38,147 bases of DNA, from NCBI GenBank assembly GCA_021790515.1, contig JAJYHV010000038.1, positions 34,798 through 72,944 on the forward strand, written 5' to 3'. This document shows, piece after piece, positions 8,444 through 19,219 of the stretch. The translations under genes and the position numbers were made by a program. The notes below the pieces were generated by a model. It was not told the DNA's origin and ran no database searches. It saw only the letters and a program-made list of their open reading frames with translations. Numbering within the stretch: position 1 is the first letter of the stretch; each line of letters begins with the position of its first letter. This DNA comes from Pseudomonadota bacterium (lineage in GTDB: Bacteria; Pseudomonadota; Gammaproteobacteria; Burkholderiales; Sulfuriferulaceae).

Positions 8444-10729
8444 ATGGCAATCGGCGATATCCTGAGTATTGGACAGAGTGCGTTGTCAGCAGCCGAGATA
8501 GGCATTGCGACGACGGGTAATAATATTGCCAACGCTTCTACGCCAGGGTATAGCCGTGAAGTTGTACAGCAAACGGAGGGTTTTTCGCAAGGTTCTGGTT
8601 CCGGGTTTGTCGGTAGTGGAGTGAACGTTTCGACGGTGCAGCGCCAATTTTCCAGCTTTGCAGCGCAGCAGACCAATGCTGCGCAGGCCAGTTCCAGCAG
8701 TTTGAGTACCTGGTACACGCAGATTCAGCAGATTGACAATATGATGGGTGACACAAGCTCCGGGCTGACGCCAACGATGCAGAGCTTTTTTTCGGGGATG
8801 CAGACCTTGTCCAGCAACCCTTCATCGCTGGCAGCAAGGCAGGCGGTGTTAGGTGATGCACAGACCATGACATCACAATTCCAGAGCATGGGCAATCAGC
8901 TTGACCAAATCAACCAAGGCATCAATACCCAGATCACCGACAGCGTAGGCAGTATCAATACCATCGCCAACCAGATTGCGCAACTGAATCAGGAAATCGT
9001 CACGACGCAAAACAGCACACCGCAAACCGGAACCGGACAAAACGGCACCACAGTGGTACAACCCGCCAATACCTTGCTTGATCAGCGCGATCAATTGGTC
9101 AGCCAGTTGAACCAGCAGGTCGCGGCAAACGTGGTTCAGGAAAGCAATGGTCAATATGATATTTATATCGGCAACGGTCAGCCATTGGTATTGGGAAGCC
9201 AAACATACGCCTTGTCCGCCTCGGAGTCGAACCTGAACCCGAGTCAGTTGGCCGTGAGTTATACTGCCAATGGGCAGACACAGCAATTGCCGGATAGCAG
9301 CCTGACTGGCGGTACGTTGGGTGGTGCATTGAGTTTTCGCAACCAATCGCTTGATTCAGCGCAAAATTCATTGGGTCTTCTGGCCATCGGGATGGGGTCT
9401 ACGCTGAATGCACAGCAAGCGTTGGGTGTCGATTTGAACGGCAACCCCGGGCAAGCCATTTTTTCGGTTGGCACGCCCGAAGTATATTCGGCGGCGAGCA
9501 ACACGGGAACCGGCACACTTTCAGCGACCATCAGCAATACCAATGCATTGACGGGGCAGGATTATCAACTAAGTTATAATGGCGGCACTTATACCATGAC
9601 GCCGGTGAATGGTGGCACGCCAACAACGTTTACCAGCTTTCCGCAAACCATCGGCGGCGTGACATACAGCATGAGCGGTACACCGGCAAATGGCGATATG
9701 TTTCTGGTACGCCCGACGGCCAGTGGTGCCGACAGTTTCAATACCGTGATGACCAGCCCGGTTGCGCTTGCTGCGGCATCACCCGTTGTGACGTCAACGG
9801 TGTCCGATCCGACAGTGATGACGGCGCCGGGCACCAGCAACACCGGAACAGGCACCATCAGCAGCGCCGATATAGGCAGCAATACAGTGTCGCCATTTTC
9901 TGCCCCGGTTACATTGACTTATAACAGTGGTTCTCCCGCTACGGTGAGCGGATTTCCCACCGGGCAACCGGTGACGGTCGATAACAATGGTACGACCACT
10001 ACGTACGCCGCCGGGCAGCCTGTACCTTTTGATACAGGTGCGACTTATAGTGTGCAAGGGGTGAGTTTTGTACTGGGAGGCACACCCAACAATGGCGATA
10101 CATTCACGTTGAGTACTGGCGGTACGGGTACCATCAGTGCGGCAACGGTCAGCCAGAGCTATCTTGCCGCGCCGTTGACAGCGCCATTGACGCTGACCTA
10201 TAACGGAACGGCAAATACCTTGAGTGGTTTTCCGACTGCCGACGCGGTGACAGTGACCAATAATGGCACTTCTACCGTGTTTCCTGCCGGTACGCCTGTC
10301 ACATATACGGCGGGAGCGACACTGAGTTTCGGCGGCATGAGCATGATCATTGCCGGCACGCCGGTCAATGGCGATACGTTCACACTTTCACCTGCGAGTT
10401 CGAATTCCGGCGATGGCAGCAATGCGGTAAACATGGCAAACCTGCAATCGGTAAAATTACTGATGGGAGGTTTATCCACGTATCAGAATGTCTATTCCCA
10501 ACTCACGAGTGCTGTCGCCAGCAAAACCAGTGAGCTGCAGGTGACCAGTACGTCAGAAGGAAATACGTTGACGCAGATGCAAAATGCGCAACAGGCAATT
10601 TCTGGCGTCAACCTGAATGAAGAGGCGGCCAATCTGTTGCAATACCAGCAGGCGTATCAGGCAGCCGGCAAATTGATGCAAGTGGCCAGTCAATTGTTTA
10701 CGACATTGCTGAGTAGTCTGGGTAATTAA
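8444..10729 (+). CDS. flgK: FlgK, hook-filament junction protein HAP1 (enlarged)
   Basis: First hook-associated protein, joining hook to filament. The ends are canonical: N-terminal ATTGNNIANASTPGYSREVV and C-terminal VNLNEEAANLLQYQQAYQAAGKLM axial helices. The 761-residue length is well above the roughly 550 of enteric FlgK. The extra length comes from three related beta-rich segments at about residues 354-426, 467-561 and 562-652. The last two each begin G-T-G-T-I-S, and all contain a YNG/YNS-type strand, a T-x-S/G-F-P element and end G-T-P-x-N-G-D-x-F. These lie in the surface-exposed variable domain. ATG at 8444 with AGAGG about nine bases upstream. Confidence 0.93.
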   Translation: MAIGDILSIGQSALSAAEIGIATTGNNIANASTPGYSREVVQQTEGFSQGSGSGFVGSGVNVSTVQRQFSSFAAQQTNAAQASSSSLSTWYTQIQQIDNMMGDTSSGLTPTMQSFFSGMQTLSSNPSSLAARQAVLGDAQTMTSQFQSMGNQLDQINQGINTQITDSVGSINTIANQIAQLNQEIVTTQNSTPQTGTGQNGTTVVQPANTLLDQRDQLVSQLNQQVAANVVQESNGQYDIYIGNGQPLVLGSQTYALSASESNLNPSQLAVSYTANGQTQQLPDSSLTGGTLGGALSFRNQSLDSAQNSLGLLAIGMGSTLNAQQALGVDLNGNPGQAIFSVGTPEVYSAASNTGTGTLSATISNTNALTGQDYQLSYNGGTYTMTPVNGGTPTTFTSFPQTIGGVTYSMSGTPANGDMFLVRPTASGADSFNTVMTSPVALAAASPVVTSTVSDPTVMTAPGTSNTGTGTISSADIGSNTVSPFSAPVTLTYNSGSPATVSGFPTGQPVTVDNNGTTTTYAAGQPVPFDTGATYSVQGVSFVLGGTPNNGDTFTLSTGGTGTISAATVSQSYLAAPLTAPLTLTYNGTANTLSGFPTADAVTVTNNGTSTVFPAGTPVTYTAGATLSFGGMSMIIAGTPVNGDTFTLSPASSNSGDGSNAVNMANLQSVKLLMGGLSTYQNVYSQLTSAVASKTSELQVTSTSEGNTLTQMQNAQQAISGVNLNEEAANLLQYQQAYQAAGKLMQVASQLFTTLLSSLGN
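9505..10400 (+). repeat. Three tandem protein-domain repeats inside flgK
   Basis: Three consecutive, diverged copies of a 75-95 residue beta-rich module within the FlgK variable region, at roughly 9505-9720, 9844-10125 and 10126-10400. The second and third are closest, sharing G-T-G-T-I-S, V/L-T-L-T-Y-N, G-F-P-T, N-N-G-T, T-Y-x-x-G-A and G-T-P-x-N-G-D-T-F-T-L-S. The first is more diverged. This looks like growth of the domain by duplication inside the gene. Confidence 0.7.
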
Positions 10730-10740
10730 GGAGGACTGAC

Positions 10741-11664
10741 ATGCGTATTAGCACTAACATGATTTACACGCTGGGCGCTAACCAGATGGGCAATCTGCAA
10801 AGCCAGGTCGCGACCACGCAAGAGCAGATTTCTGCCGGCACCAGCCTGTTGACGCCGGCAGATAATCCGGTAGCGGCGGCCAATGCCATGGATGTCAGCC
10901 AACAACAATCACTCAACACTCAGTACGCAGCGAACCGGCAGGCAGCCGAATCGTCGCTTAATATGACCGGCAGTGCGCTTTCCAGCATGACGACATTGTT
11001 ACAGAGCGTCAAATCATTGGTCATCAGTGCGGGCAACCCCGGATTGACGGCGTCTGATCGCAGTAACATCGCCACTCAGGTACAAAGCGATTACAACAGT
11101 TTGCTGGCATTGGCGAATGCAACTGACGGCAATGGAAATTATCTGTTTGGCGGCTATCAGACGGCGAACCCGCCATTTGTGCAGACAACGGTCAATGGCT
11201 CACCTGTGGTGCAGTACGAGGGTGATCAGGGCGTAAGGCAGGTGCAGATCAGCGCGAGCGAACAGATGAATTTGAGTACTTCCGGTCAGGCCGTATTGCA
11301 GTCGGGCGGTGTGGATATTTTTCAGACCCTGAATAATCTGGTTGGATTGCTCAATGCACCGGCGACACAAACCAATGCGCAATTGACGACCGGTTTGAAT
11401 CTGGCCAACGATAATGTCACCCAGGTGCTGAACAAAACGATTCAGGCCAGCGCCAGCGTGGGCAGTAATCTGAGCCAGTTGTCCGCCATGGATACCATCG
11501 GTTCGTCTTTTGATGTTCAATACAGTCAAACACTGTCAAATTTGCAAGGGTTGAACTATGCCCAGGCCATTTCCACGCTTACGGAACAGTCCACCACCTT
11601 GCAGGCAGCGCAAAAATCGTTTGCGCTGATTGATAATTTATCCCTTTTTAATTACATCAATTGA
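10741..11664 (+). CDS. flgL: FlgL, hook-filament junction protein HAP3
   Basis: Second junction protein between hook and filament, in the flagellin superfamily. The 307 residues match the family. The N-terminal flagellin-like helix starts M-R-I-S-T-N-M-I-Y, with QISAGTSLLTPADNPVAAANA at about 30-50, and the domain core has GNYLFGGYQT. The C-terminal helix includes LNYAQAISTLTEQSTTLQAAQ and ends N-L-S-L-F-N-Y-I. AAGGAGG precedes the ATG. It begins 11 bases after flgK, so both are probably one transcript. It is the last flagellar structural gene; cheA follows after 127 bases. Confidence 0.96.
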   Translation: MRISTNMIYTLGANQMGNLQSQVATTQEQISAGTSLLTPADNPVAAANAMDVSQQQSLNTQYAANRQAAESSLNMTGSALSSMTTLLQSVKSLVISAGNPGLTASDRSNIATQVQSDYNSLLALANATDGNGNYLFGGYQTANPPFVQTTVNGSPVVQYEGDQGVRQVQISASEQMNLSTSGQAVLQSGGVDIFQTLNNLVGLLNAPATQTNAQLTTGLNLANDNVTQVLNKTIQASASVGSNLSQLSAMDTIGSSFDVQYSQTLSNLQGLNYAQAISTLTEQSTTLQAAQKSFALIDNLSLFNYIN

Positions 11665-11684
11665 TGGTAGATTAGCGCCAAAGT

Positions 11685-11752
11685 GGTCGCGATGGCCTGC
11701 AAACTGGCGGTATTTGGCGTGTCCAGATAATTCTCATGCGGTTCTCGCGACC
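11685..11752. promoter_or_regulatory. Inverted repeat in the flgL-cheA spacer
   Basis: Perfect 8-bp arms GGTCGCGA (11685-11692) and TCGCGACC (11745-11752) are separated by 52 bases, ending about 40 bases before the cheA ATG. Such widely spaced matching half-sites could serve a regulator or mark a leader structure. I do not see a convincing sigma-70 or sigma-28 promoter beside them. The core also matches the GTCGCGAC in the dispersed repeat at both ends of the window. Confidence 0.25.
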
Positions 11753-11791
11753 TTGAATAAAATGCCATAAGGCGTGTCAAGGAGGAACCGA

Positions 11792-13810
11792 ATGACGGTC
11801 GACATGAGCCAGTTTTATCAAGTTTTTTTTGATGAAGCGAATGAATTGCTGGCAGAAAAAGAGCGTTTGTTACTGGAGATCGATGTAGAACATCCGTCTG
11901 CGGACGATCTGAATGCCATTTTTCGTACTGCGCACTCCATCAAGGGAGGTGCTGCGACTTTCGGATTTTCCGATATCACTGAATTCACCCATGTGCTGGA
12001 ATCCTTGCTCGACAGAATACGCAAGGGTGAAATGCCGTTGACAACAGAGCATGTGGATGCGTTTCTGGCTGCCAAGGATGTATTGTCGATGTTGATTGAC
12101 GGTCACCGGATCGGCGCGACAGTTGATGCGCAGCAGGTGCAGGAAGTCAGCCGTCGCCTGCATGCGTTGGCAGCAGAGCAATTGGTCGAACCTGTGGTGA
12201 TAATGCCGGTTGCGGAAAATGTAAAGCCTGGATCCGAACCTGAACCTGAATCTGAACCTGAATTGGTGATACCGGAAGGTCATCGGCATTTGTGTATTGA
12301 CTTGCCAGCCGATGTCAGTGATCGCGATGTCGCCTCGCTGGTTCAGGAATTGTCAGTCATGGGCGATGCGCATCAGCGCCGCTTGCCGGATGGCAGCATC
12401 GTTTTCGACTTGATTACCGATCAGGATAAAGACACCATCGAGGCGGTTTGCACGTTTGTGGTGGACGCCGCCAAACTGGCTGTCCGCGAGCATGTAGCGA
12501 CAGTCAAGGTGCCTGAGCCTCCTGTCGTCATTCAGCCTGAACCGGAACTGGTTGCACACGAGGCTGTTCTGCCTGCGGCAGTATCTGTGGTAGAAGATGT
12601 CAATAAAAAATTGCAAAAACGCGAAACCGAAAAACAGCACGCCAGCACTGAATCCAGCTCGATTCGAGTCAATACGGAAAAAGTCGATTTGTTGATCAAT
12701 CTGGTCGGTGAATTGGTCATTACGCAGGCCATGATTGATCAGCGCGCGAGTGGACTGGATCCGGTGCAACATGAGACCTTGCTCAATAGCATCGCGCAGT
12801 TATCGCGCAATACGCGCGATTTGCAGGAATCAGTGATGTCGATTCGTATGATGCCGATGGATTATGTGTTTTCGCGTTTTCCGCGCATGGTACGCGAATT
12901 GGCGAGCAAGCTGGGAAAACAGGTGGAGTTCATTACGCAGGGTGCGTCTACAGAGTTGGATAAGGGATTGATTGAACGTATTATCGACCCTCTGACCCAT
13001 CTGGTACGCAACAGTGTTGATCATGGCATCGAATTACCCGACGTACGGCGCAAACATGGCAAGCCTGAAACGGGAAAATTGACCTTGTCCGCGTCACATC
13101 AGGGGGGCAATATTGTCATTGAGGTGACTGACGATGGTGCAGGGTTGAACCGGGAACGGATACTTGCCAAGGCAAAACAGAATGGCCTGCCAGTGCAGGA
13201 CAACATGCCGGATGAAGATGTCTGGCAGTTGATTTTCATGCCGGGTTTTTCAACGGCTGAGGTGGTTACCGATGTATCGGGCCGTGGGGTCGGGATGGAT
13301 GTGGTGCGTCGGAACATTACCGACATGGGTGGGACGGTGGAAATTCGTTCTGTGGACGGGCGTGGATCTGTCATGCGTATTTCTGTCCCGCTGACGCTGG
13401 CTATTCTGGATGGCATGTCGGTTAAGGTGGGCAATGAAATTTATATCGTTCCGCTGGCGTACGTCGTGGAATCCTTGCAACCGGTTTCGTCTGATTTGAA
13501 GGAAGTCGCCGGCAGTGGCCGCCTGCTCAAGGTTCGCGAAGAATATTTGCCACTATTCTATTTATATGAAGTATTTGGTATCGTGCCAAGCTCGGAAAAA
13601 CCGACGGAGGGCATTGTGCTGGTATTGACTGTTGACGACAAGAAAGCAGCATTACTGGTCGATACGTTGCTCGGACAACAACAGGTCGTGGTGAAAAATC
13701 TGGAAACCAACTTCCGTAAGGTGCCGGGTATTTCTGGCGCCACGATTCTGGGAGATGGCGGTGTATCGCTGATTCTGGACGTGGCCGCTTTGACGCGCGG
13801 ATTGGTGTAA
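11792..13810 (+). CDS. cheA: CheA, chemotaxis sensor histidine kinase
   Basis: Cytoplasmic kinase that autophosphorylates under receptor control and passes phosphate to CheY. Order of domains in the 672 residues: P1 Hpt with phosphorylatable His48 in [10 protein letters not shown]; an acidic Pro/Glu repeat linker near residues 145-160; a P2-like response-regulator-binding domain (about 160-235); a second linker; P3 dimerisation helices (about 290-360); the P4 kinase with N box ([12 protein letters not shown]), G1 (DDGAGLN) and G2 (GRGVGMDVV); and the P5 CheW-like domain at the C-terminus. The ATG at 11792 follows GGAGG by six bases; an upstream GTG at 11774 lies before that site. Overlaps the cheW region closely. 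Confidence 0.96.
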   Translation: MTVDMSQFYQVFFDEANELLAEKERLLLEIDVEHPSADDLNAIFRTAHSIKGGAATFGFSDITEFTHVLESLLDRIRKGEMPLTTEHVDAFLAAKDVLSMLIDGHRIGATVDAQQVQEVSRRLHALAAEQLVEPVVIMPVAENVKPGSEPEPESEPELVIPEGHRHLCIDLPADVSDRDVASLVQELSVMGDAHQRRLPDGSIVFDLITDQDKDTIEAVCTFVVDAAKLAVREHVATVKVPEPPVVIQPEPELVAHEAVLPAAVSVVEDVNKKLQKRETEKQHASTESSSIRVNTEKVDLLINLVGELVITQAMIDQRASGLDPVQHETLLNSIAQLSRNTRDLQESVMSIRMMPMDYVFSRFPRMVRELASKLGKQVEFITQGASTELDKGLIERIIDPLTHLVRNSVDHGIELPDVRRKHGKPETGKLTLSASHQGGNIVIEVTDDGAGLNRERILAKAKQNGLPVQDNMPDEDVWQLIFMPGFSTAEVVTDVSGRGVGMDVVRRNITDMGGTVEIRSVDGRGSVMRISVPLTLAILDGMSVKVGNEIYIVPLAYVVESLQPVSSDLKEVAGSGRLLKVREEYLPLFYLYEVFGIVPSSEKPTEGIVLVLTVDDKKAALLVDTLLGQQQVVVKNLETNFRKVPGISGATILGDGGVSLILDVAALTRGLV

Positions 13811-13821
13811 TGGGAGACAAC

Positions 13822-14292
13822 ATGCAGAGCAGTCTGGATGCAATGGAAGGCAGACGGGAGTTTTTGGCGTTTACGCTGGGCGCCGAAGAATACGGTATCG
13901 ATATTTTGCGGGTGCAGGAAATACGAGGATATGAGTCACCCACGCGAATTGCCAATGTGCCTTCTTTTATCAAAGGAGTCATCAATCTGCGTGGTCTGAT
14001 TGTGCCGGTGGTGGATTTGCGCATCAAGTTTGATTTGGGACGCGCTGAATATACTGACCTGACCGTGGTGATTATTTTGAACATTACCGGGCGTATCATG
14101 GGTATCGTGGTAGACAGCGTGTCTGATGTGACAACATTGCAGCCCGAGCAAATAGGCATGGCGCCACCCGTCAGCAGCGCTTTGAGCACGGAATATCTGT
14201 TGGGGCTTGGTACAGTTGATGAACGCATGCTGATTCTGGTCGATATCGAAAAACTGATGAATAGCCCGGAAATGGGACTGACAGAACCATGA
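13822..14292 (+). CDS. cheW: CheW, chemotaxis coupling protein
   Basis: Adaptor linking chemoreceptors to CheA. The 156-residue single CheW domain contains [22 protein letters not shown], then [19 protein letters not shown] (the hallmark of the family) and a second beta barrel ending in the [10 protein letters not shown] strand. Two starts are possible: the ATG at 13822, five bases after GGGAG, which I prefer, and an ATG at 13810 that overlaps the cheA stop in TAATG but has no ribosome site. Either way the gene is coupled to cheA. Confidence 0.95.
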   Translation: MQSSLDAMEGRREFLAFTLGAEEYGIDILRVQEIRGYESPTRIANVPSFIKGVINLRGLIVPVVDLRIKFDLGRAEYTDLTVVIILNITGRIMGIVVDSVSDVTTLQPEQIGMAPPVSSALSTEYLLGLGTVDERMLILVDIEKLMNSPEMGLTEP

Positions 14293-14339
14293 ATTGATCA
14301 ATAACGAAAAACAAGATGAAATCGCTGGAGGATGGAGAA

Positions 14340-16115
14340 ATGGTGGCAAGGCAGATGACGGTGAAATTGCGGTTGATCCTGGTGTTGTCCGGGTTGGTGG
14401 TCATGTTGATGCTGGTGGGCGGCATGGGTATTTATCTGGGTCGGCATACGGTGTCGGTTCTGGAAGATTCGACCTTGCATGACAAGGATGCCGAGCTGGC
14501 GGTGGACGATCTGCGTTTGTCGGTGAAAACCCTTAGCGCCCAGATGATGGCGGCACTTCAATCTGTGCCGGCGGATGCGTCGGCACAGAGTGTGCCTGAG
14601 CATGCCGAGCCGGTAGTGCGGCTGGACAAGATCAGTCAGAAGGCAGATGACATTGATCGGCGTTACCGCGAATATGCCATCGTCGTGACCGATCCTGTGG
14701 AAAAACATCTGCTGGATATGTGGGTGGCGGATACCGGCAACCTCAAGATCGATCAGGCCCGTGCCGTTGTGGCGGCCATGCAGAATGCGCAATGGGATGA
14801 TGCGAGGCGCCTGGCCCGTGAATTGAAGTCCAGCTATGGCAAGGGTACGGACGATGTTCGTCAGTTGCGCGCTTACCTGGCCAAACGGGAGATCGCCAGT
14901 GCAGACCGCGTTCGCAGCGATCTGACGCGAACCACGCTGTTCATGGTGGCAATAATCGCGGCGGGGGCGATCGTTGCATTGTGGACTGGCTGGCGGCTCA
15001 TGGCGGCGATATTGTTGCCGCTGGAACAGGCGGTACAGGTGGCCCGCAAGGTGGCGTCCGGCGACTTGAGCGCACGGATCGATGTGGCCCGGCAGGATGA
15101 ATTTGCCGAATTGCAGCATGCATTGCGTGACATGAACGAGGCATTGTTGCGCATTGTGAGCGAAGTGCGTGATGGCACGGAGCATATTGCTTCCGCATCC
15201 GGCCAGATTGCGGCGGGCAATCTGGATTTGTCGAACCGCACGGAGCAGCAGGCCGGATCACTGGAGGAGACGGCGGCGGCGATGGAAGAGTTGACGACGA
15301 CGGTGCGACAGAACGCGGACAATGCGCGGCAGGCGAACGAGCAGGCGGAGAATGCGTCCGAGGTGGCGGTACGCGGCGGGCGGGTGGTGGCCGATGTGGT
15401 AACGACGATGGGCGCCATCAGTGAATCGGCGCGCAAGATAGCGGATATTATTGGTGTGATTGACGGGATTGCGTTTCAGACCAATATTCTGGCGTTGAAC
15501 GCCGCAGTTGAGGCTGCGCGGGCAGGCGAGCAGGGACGAGGTTTTGCAGTGGTGGCGGCGGAGGTGCGCAGCCTGGCGCAACGCAGCGCCGGAGCGGCGA
15601 AGGAGATCAAGCAACTGATCGATGACTCGGTGACAAAAGTGGCGACGGGCAATCAGCAGGCGGGGCAGGCGGGCACGACGATGCAGGAGGTGGTGGGGAG
15701 CATCCAGCGCGTGGCGGCGATCATGGGTGACATTACCACGGCCAGCCGTGAACAGAGTATCGGTATCGAGCAGGTGAACCAGGCCATCAGCCAGATGGAC
15801 GAAGGCACGCAGCAGAATGCGGCGCTGGTCGAACAATCCGCTGCTGCAGCCAAGTCCCTGCAGGAACAGGCCATGCGGCTGGAACAGGTGGTGTACCGTT
15901 TCAGCCTTCCGGATGAATATGTTCATGTCGCTGCGTCGCGTACTGCGGCAGTACGCGCAGGCAAGCCGCAACTGGCTGCGTCAAGACAGGCGGCGACATC
16001 GTCACATTCCTTGCGCGAGCGCGCACCTGCGACGCGACAGGTGGCGCCACCCCGCACGGCTATATCTGCAGCCAAACCGGTTGCGCCGGACACAGATGAA
16101 TGGAAAGAGTTTTGA
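14340..16115 (+). CDS. Methyl-accepting chemotaxis protein with 4HB-type sensor, tethering tail
   Basis: Transmembrane chemoreceptor of 591 residues. TM1 is at about 8-30, and a mostly helical periplasmic region (about 31-195) is consistent with a four-helix-bundle ligand domain. TM2 is at about 197-218, followed by HAMP (about 219-272) and the methyl-accepting signalling domain, whose tip has [20 protein letters not shown] and [17 protein letters not shown]. The C-terminal tail is Pro/Ala-rich and ends E-W-K-E-F, like the E. coli N-W-E-T-F pentapeptide that binds CheR. The ATG at 14340 is eight bases after GGAGG; an ATG at 14316 lacks such a site. The signalling region is very similar in DNA to the next receptor. 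Confidence 0.92.
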   Translation: MVARQMTVKLRLILVLSGLVVMLMLVGGMGIYLGRHTVSVLEDSTLHDKDAELAVDDLRLSVKTLSAQMMAALQSVPADASAQSVPEHAEPVVRLDKISQKADDIDRRYREYAIVVTDPVEKHLLDMWVADTGNLKIDQARAVVAAMQNAQWDDARRLARELKSSYGKGTDDVRQLRAYLAKREIASADRVRSDLTRTTLFMVAIIAAGAIVALWTGWRLMAAILLPLEQAVQVARKVASGDLSARIDVARQDEFAELQHALRDMNEALLRIVSEVRDGTEHIASASGQIAAGNLDLSNRTEQQAGSLEETAAAMEELTTTVRQNADNARQANEQAENASEVAVRGGRVVADVVTTMGAISESARKIADIIGVIDGIAFQTNILALNAAVEAARAGEQGRGFAVVAAEVRSLAQRSAGAAKEIKQLIDDSVTKVATGNQQAGQAGTTMQEVVGSIQRVAAIMGDITTASREQSIGIEQVNQAISQMDEGTQQNAALVEQSAAAAKSLQEQAMRLEQVVYRFSLPDEYVHVAASRTAAVRAGKPQLAASRQAATSSHSLRERAPATRQVAPPRTAISAAKPVAPDTDEWKEF

Positions 16116-16149
16116 ATGTATCGACAGTCAAGCAGCGAGGTAAGTAAAG

Positions 16150-17340
16150 ATGGGTAATCTGGGCATTGGTGCACGACTGAGTCTGGCGTTCGGTCTGGCG
16201 TACGGGTATATGTTGATATTGACGGCAGTAGCATTTTCCGGCTGGTCGCACGCATTGGCATTCGACGTGATGTTATTGCTGATCGGAGCGTTGATGGGAG
16301 GCGCTATCGGGGTGGTATTCGTGCGCGGCATCACAGGGCCCTTACGGGAGGCTGTCGACATCAGCAACCGTATTGCGCATGGAGATTTGACCGGCCGGAT
16401 TGATTTTGTGAGTAAAGACGGATTGGGACGCCTGTTTGATTCCTTGCGCGAGATGAACCGCAATTTGAATCAGTTGATTGGCGCCATGCATACCACCAGT
16501 GAAGGGGTTGCGTCGGCGGCAAGTGAGATCGCGGCAGGCAATCTGGATTTGTCTAGCCGGACTGAATCTCAGGCCAGTTCCTTGCAGGAAACGGCATCGA
16601 CAGTGGCCGAATTGACGGCGACTGTCAAACAGAATGCAGATAATGCCCGTGAAGCCAATGAGTTGGCCAACAAGGCGTCCGAAGTCGCCGTGCGAGGGGG
16701 ACGTGCGGTGGAAGAAGTCGTAATGACCATGGGCGCCATCAGTGAATCAGCACGCAAGATTGCGGATATTATTGGTGTTATTGATGGTATTGCCTTTCAG
16801 ACCAACATTCTGGCATTGAACGCCGCAGTCGAAGCTGCTCGTGCAGGTGAACAGGGGCGCGGATTTGCCGTCGTGGCCGCAGAAGTGCGCAGTCTGGCAC
16901 AGCGTAGTGCAAATGCAGCCAAGGAAATCAAGCAATTGATCGATGATTCGGTTGCCAAAGTGAAAATGGGAAATCAGCAGGTATCCAATGCGGGATCGAC
17001 GATGGGTGAAGTGGTGTCCAGCATTGATCATGTGACCAAAACGGTTGCGAAAATCAGTCAGGCCAGTCGTGATCAGAGCACGGGAATTGAGCAGGTCAAT
17101 CGTGCGCTGGGTCGAATGGATGATACGACGCAACAGAATGCAGCACTGGTCGAACAATCTGCTGCTGCGGCAAAGTCCTTGCATGATCAGGCGCAACAGT
17201 TGGAACAAATGGTGAATCGTTTCCAGATAGTGAGCGAGGCGGTGGGCAATCATGTCAGCAAACGACCTGCTTTGGAGGTTGATCGACAAGCGCCAAAGCA
17301 GGCATCACGGCAGAAACTGGGTTATCAAATCGAAAAGTGA
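16150..17340 (+). CDS. Methyl-accepting chemotaxis protein lacking a periplasmic sensor domain
   Basis: Short chemoreceptor of 396 residues. Two hydrophobic segments (about 10-30 and 38-58) are joined by a loop of only about eight residues (G-W-S-H-A-L-A-F), so there is no periplasmic ligand domain. HAMP (about 57-110) and a complete signalling domain follow, with the same tip motif ([18 protein letters not shown]) as its neighbours. The tail ends G-Y-Q-I-E-K and has no W-x-x-F pentapeptide. It may respond to membrane or cytoplasmic cues, or act through mixed arrays with the other receptors. Close DNA similarity to the upstream receptor around 15410-15540 and 16730-16870 points to duplication followed by loss of the sensor. 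Confidence 0.9.
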   Translation: MGNLGIGARLSLAFGLAYGYMLILTAVAFSGWSHALAFDVMLLLIGALMGGAIGVVFVRGITGPLREAVDISNRIAHGDLTGRIDFVSKDGLGRLFDSLREMNRNLNQLIGAMHTTSEGVASAASEIAAGNLDLSSRTESQASSLQETASTVAELTATVKQNADNAREANELANKASEVAVRGGRAVEEVVMTMGAISESARKIADIIGVIDGIAFQTNILALNAAVEAARAGEQGRGFAVVAAEVRSLAQRSANAAKEIKQLIDDSVAKVKMGNQQVSNAGSTMGEVVSSIDHVTKTVAKISQASRDQSTGIEQVNRALGRMDDTTQQNAALVEQSAAAAKSLHDQAQQLEQMVNRFQIVSEAVGNHVSKRPALEVDRQAPKQASRQKLGYQIEK

Positions 17341-17402
17341 GCCGTGAACCGGTTTTTTGAGGGTATGGTAAGGATGGTGCGAGCCATCGTGGAGATAAGA
17401 AT

Positions 17403-19100
17403 ATGTTACAAAACTTGAGCATCCGGGCCAGATTAGTAGCCATCGTCGTTTTTCTCTGCCTGTCCATGTTGATAGGAGGATTGATGGGCGTGTTTATGCT
17501 GACACAATCGAATGATGCGCTCAAAAGCATTTATAACGATAATTTCACTAAAATACATCAGTTAAGTGCGATGGAGCGCTTGATGGATCAGAATCAATTG
17601 ATCCTGTCGCGTCTGGTCATGGGCAAACTGGCCGAAATACCGGACGATGACGCGACCAGCGCTACCTTGATACAGGAATTTGACCATAACCGGCAGATGG
17701 TCAGCCAGTTTCAGAAGGTGTTGGATGAGATGTCGTGGAGCGCGGATGAACAGCCAATCGTGGCGGGGTTGGCGCAAGTACGTGATGAATACAAGCATGA
17801 GGGCATTCAGCCGTTGTTGGATGCCGTGCGCACCGGACACCCGCGCCAAGCCATGGAAATCGCCATCAAAACCATGCGTGACCAGCAAATGGCGCTCAAT
17901 ACACAGGTCGATAAATTGAGGAGTTTTGAAAATCAGCAGGCGGCAAGCATTTATCAGCGTATCGAGCACAATTTCGTCTGGTTGCGTGTATTGGCTATCA
18001 TATTGACGTTGTTGGGCATATTGGCGGCAATTGGCATGGGCGGCTGGATTGTATATTCGATTGATCAACCTCTGAACCGGACGATCGATATCGTGCGTCG
18101 CGTGGCTTCAGGCGATTTGAACCAACAGATACGCGCTGAGGATGCACCAGCAGAAATCGTGGTGTTGTTGCGTGCCATTCAACAGATGGCTGACAGCCTG
18201 AACAATATGGTAGGCCATGTACGTTCTGTAGCAGATGGTATTGCTCAGCATGCGGGAGAAATTGCCCATAGTAATACCGAGCTGGCGCAGCGCACCGAGC
18301 AACAGGTGCAGGCTTTGTCTGGAACAGCGACAGCCACGGCAGAGATGACCACCATTGTGCAGCAGAATGCCGAAAGCGCCCACCATGCGCTGAAAGTGGC
18401 GGGAACAACACGTGAAATTGCTGAAGCGGGCGGAGAAACCATGCGCAAGGTCGTGGAAACCATGGCACGTATCAGCACGAGTTCACGCAAGATTGTCGAC
18501 ATCATCAGCGTGATTGAAGGCATCGCATTTCAGACGAACATTCTGGCGCTGAATGCGGCGGTGGAGGCTGCCCGTGCCGGTGAGCAGGGGCGTGGTTTTG
18601 CTGTGGTGGCAGCCGAAGTGCGCAGTCTCGCGCAGCGTAGTTCTGCGGCGGCAAAAGAAATCAAGGGTCTGATTGACCATTCCGTGGCAGGCGTGAAAGA
18701 TGGCTCTGCGCTTGTCGAACAGGCCGGTGACAACATGGAAGAGATTCTGACCGTGGTGGGTCTGTTTACCGGTTTGCTGGAAACCATTTATCAGGCATCC
18801 AGCCAGCAGAGCACGGGCATCGAGCAAATCAATCGCTCGGTTTCCGATATGGATGGCGTAACGCGGCAGAATGCGCGCATGGTTGAACAAGCCGCTACCG
18901 CAGCGCAGAGTATGCAGGAGCAAGCCGAATCGCTGGAAAAAGCCGTTAGCCGGTTCAAACTGAAATTGTTGGAAGCGCGTTCCTATCGGGCACCTGAACC
19001 CACAGACCTGCCTGCCAATGAACCGCAACCGGTGGCACATATCCCGGAAAGAAGACGCCCGGATATTGAAGCGGTGGGCGAAGAATGGCAAGAGTTTTGA
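17403..19100 (+). CDS. Methyl-accepting chemotaxis protein with 4HB-type sensor, tethering tail
   Basis: Third chemoreceptor, 565 residues. TM1 is at about 10-32 and a helical periplasmic domain at about 33-187. The segment at about 40-65 ([20 protein letters not shown]) resembles the start of four-helix-bundle receptor sensors. TM2 is at about 190-215, then HAMP (about 215-268) and the signalling domain with [20 protein letters not shown]. The C-terminus ends E-E-W-Q-E-F, again a likely CheR-binding pentapeptide. It starts 62 bases after the preceding receptor. Sequence in the sensor region is unlike the first receptor, so the ligand probably differs; it cannot be named from sequence. Confidence 0.92.
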   Translation: MLQNLSIRARLVAIVVFLCLSMLIGGLMGVFMLTQSNDALKSIYNDNFTKIHQLSAMERLMDQNQLILSRLVMGKLAEIPDDDATSATLIQEFDHNRQMVSQFQKVLDEMSWSADEQPIVAGLAQVRDEYKHEGIQPLLDAVRTGHPRQAMEIAIKTMRDQQMALNTQVDKLRSFENQQAASIYQRIEHNFVWLRVLAIILTLLGILAAIGMGGWIVYSIDQPLNRTIDIVRRVASGDLNQQIRAEDAPAEIVVLLRAIQQMADSLNNMVGHVRSVADGIAQHAGEIAHSNTELAQRTEQQVQALSGTATATAEMTTIVQQNAESAHHALKVAGTTREIAEAGGETMRKVVETMARISTSSRKIVDIISVIEGIAFQTNILALNAAVEAARAGEQGRGFAVVAAEVRSLAQRSSAAAKEIKGLIDHSVAGVKDGSALVEQAGDNMEEILTVVGLFTGLLETIYQASSQQSTGIEQINRSVSDMDGVTRQNARMVEQAATAAQSMQEQAESLEKAVSRFKLKLLEARSYRAPEPTDLPANEPQPVAHIPERRRPDIEAVGEEWQEF

Positions 19101-19219
19101 TGCTGCTGGCGCCGTGATGATGGCATATTGAGCGGTTTGCGTGATTTTTGTAGCCATCATGCCCGCCAATACGGTCATTCAATACGCCTATCGATTTGTT
19201 CATCAGGGAATACGGCCGA

